A DNA stretch of 5,944 nucleotides. It comes from an uncultured Eubacteriales bacterium. Lineage in GTDB: Bacteria; Bacillota; Clostridia; Oscillospirales; CAG-272. The notes beneath the pieces are model-generated. The model was not told the origin of the DNA. It saw only the letters and a list, made by a program, of their open reading frames with translations, and did no database searches. Both the position numbers and the translations under genes were made by a program. Positions within the stretch are counted from its first letter, which is position 1. The number at the start of each line of letters is the position of its first letter. The stretch is from the NCBI GenBank assembly GCA_934446285.1, contig CAKSEI010000101.1, positions 1 to 5,944 on the forward strand. The letters are read 5' to 3'. Positions 5,663 through 5,944 of this stretch are shown here, one piece after another.

Positions 5663-5944
5663 CTACTTTCCTTCATAACCTTTTTTAAAATCTTTTTTTA
5701 TAGTGTCTGCTGATTCTGATACCTTTTCAAAAATATCATTTACTTCATCATAATTCATATTAGGCCCTGCAACTGAATATTTATATCCACAGAATAAACC
5801 TATTATTAATAATACTACAGTTGGTGGCATAAAGAATAATACTAAAAGTATTGAGATTGTTAAAGATATTCTTATTGGTTTTTCATTATCCTTTTTAATT
5901 TCAAAATAAATTTTATTTCCCTTAGCTATAATCTTCCCTAAGCC
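5663..5944 (-). CDS. DUF4342-family membrane protein, C-terminal part
   Basis: This frame is open from the right edge of the window to TAG at 5665-5663, giving 93 residues with no start in view. It begins GLGKIIAKGNKIYFEIKKDN, the characteristic entry of the DUF4342 domain. A hydrophobic segment follows (about 27-57, including ISILLVLFFMPPTVVLLIIG), then GYKYSVAGPN and a charged tail rich in Lys and Glu ending KKGYEGK. The hydrophobic stretch, interrupted by Met-Pro-Pro, suggests a membrane hairpin or one long segment. Family members usually have an N-terminal UBA/TS-N-like helical domain, which would lie outside the window. Their function is not established. The gene is followed by its own terminator, then by a second gene that starts with the UBA-like domain. 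Codon use is strongly AT-rich (TTA, ATA, AAA), unlike the surface adhesin. Confidence 0.78.
   Translation of the reverse strand, partial: GLGKIIAKGNKIYFEIKKDNEKPIRISLTISILLVLFFMPPTVVLLIIGLFCGYKYSVAGPNMNYDEVNDIFEKVSESADTIKKDFKKGYEGK

Overview
The window looks like a piece of an anaerobic gut-type Firmicute (Clostridia) genome or metagenome contig, with two compositionally different parts. Positions 1 to about 5310 are GC-rich (40 of 60 bases are G or C at 5221-5280). They resemble Oscillospiraceae-type Clostridia, judged by codon use and by the style of the C-terminal SLH module. Positions from about 5340 to the right end are strongly AT-rich (18/60 G+C at 5341-5400, 15/60 at 5401-5460, 13/60 at 5581-5640) and look like Clostridium-type DNA. 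Lineage assignments are inference. All genes read on the minus strand.

From the left: (1) the first 102 codons of a crotonase-superfamily (enoyl-CoA hydratase/isomerase or 6-oxocamphor-hydrolase-like) enzyme, running off the left edge. It has a clear Shine-Dalgarno site, a near-consensus promoter 17 bp-spaced at 457-485, and two small dyads at the promoter that could be an operator. (2) A strong GC-rich hairpin terminator at 621-654, just beyond the stop of the next gene. (3) A 1552-residue secreted surface protein: signal peptide, von Willebrand A domain with intact MIDAS and an unusual Tyr/Trp-rich insert, a beta-rich stalk (InlB-type/MucBP-like repeats and two pilin-like isopeptide domains), a proline-rich linker, and an SLH cell-wall anchor. 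It is probably an adhesin held on the wall non-covalently rather than by sortase. (4) Two tandem genes of the UBA-like/DUF4342 family: one complete only at its C-terminus and running off the right edge, followed by its own terminator, and one with its own promoter, RBS and GTG start that loses its reading frame after about 66 codons.

The most notable feature is the seam at about 5312-5345. The second DUF4342 gene is cut exactly where the giant surface-protein gene begins, composition switches within about 30 bp, and the surface-protein gene has no recognisable Shine-Dalgarno site, its upstream DNA being the coding sequence of the truncated gene. The simplest reading is a chimeric assembly join or an illegitimate recombination at a short shared A/G-rich stretch; the DUF4342 genes and the adhesin should therefore not be assumed to be functional neighbours. 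I found no convincing new defence, mobile or RNA system.
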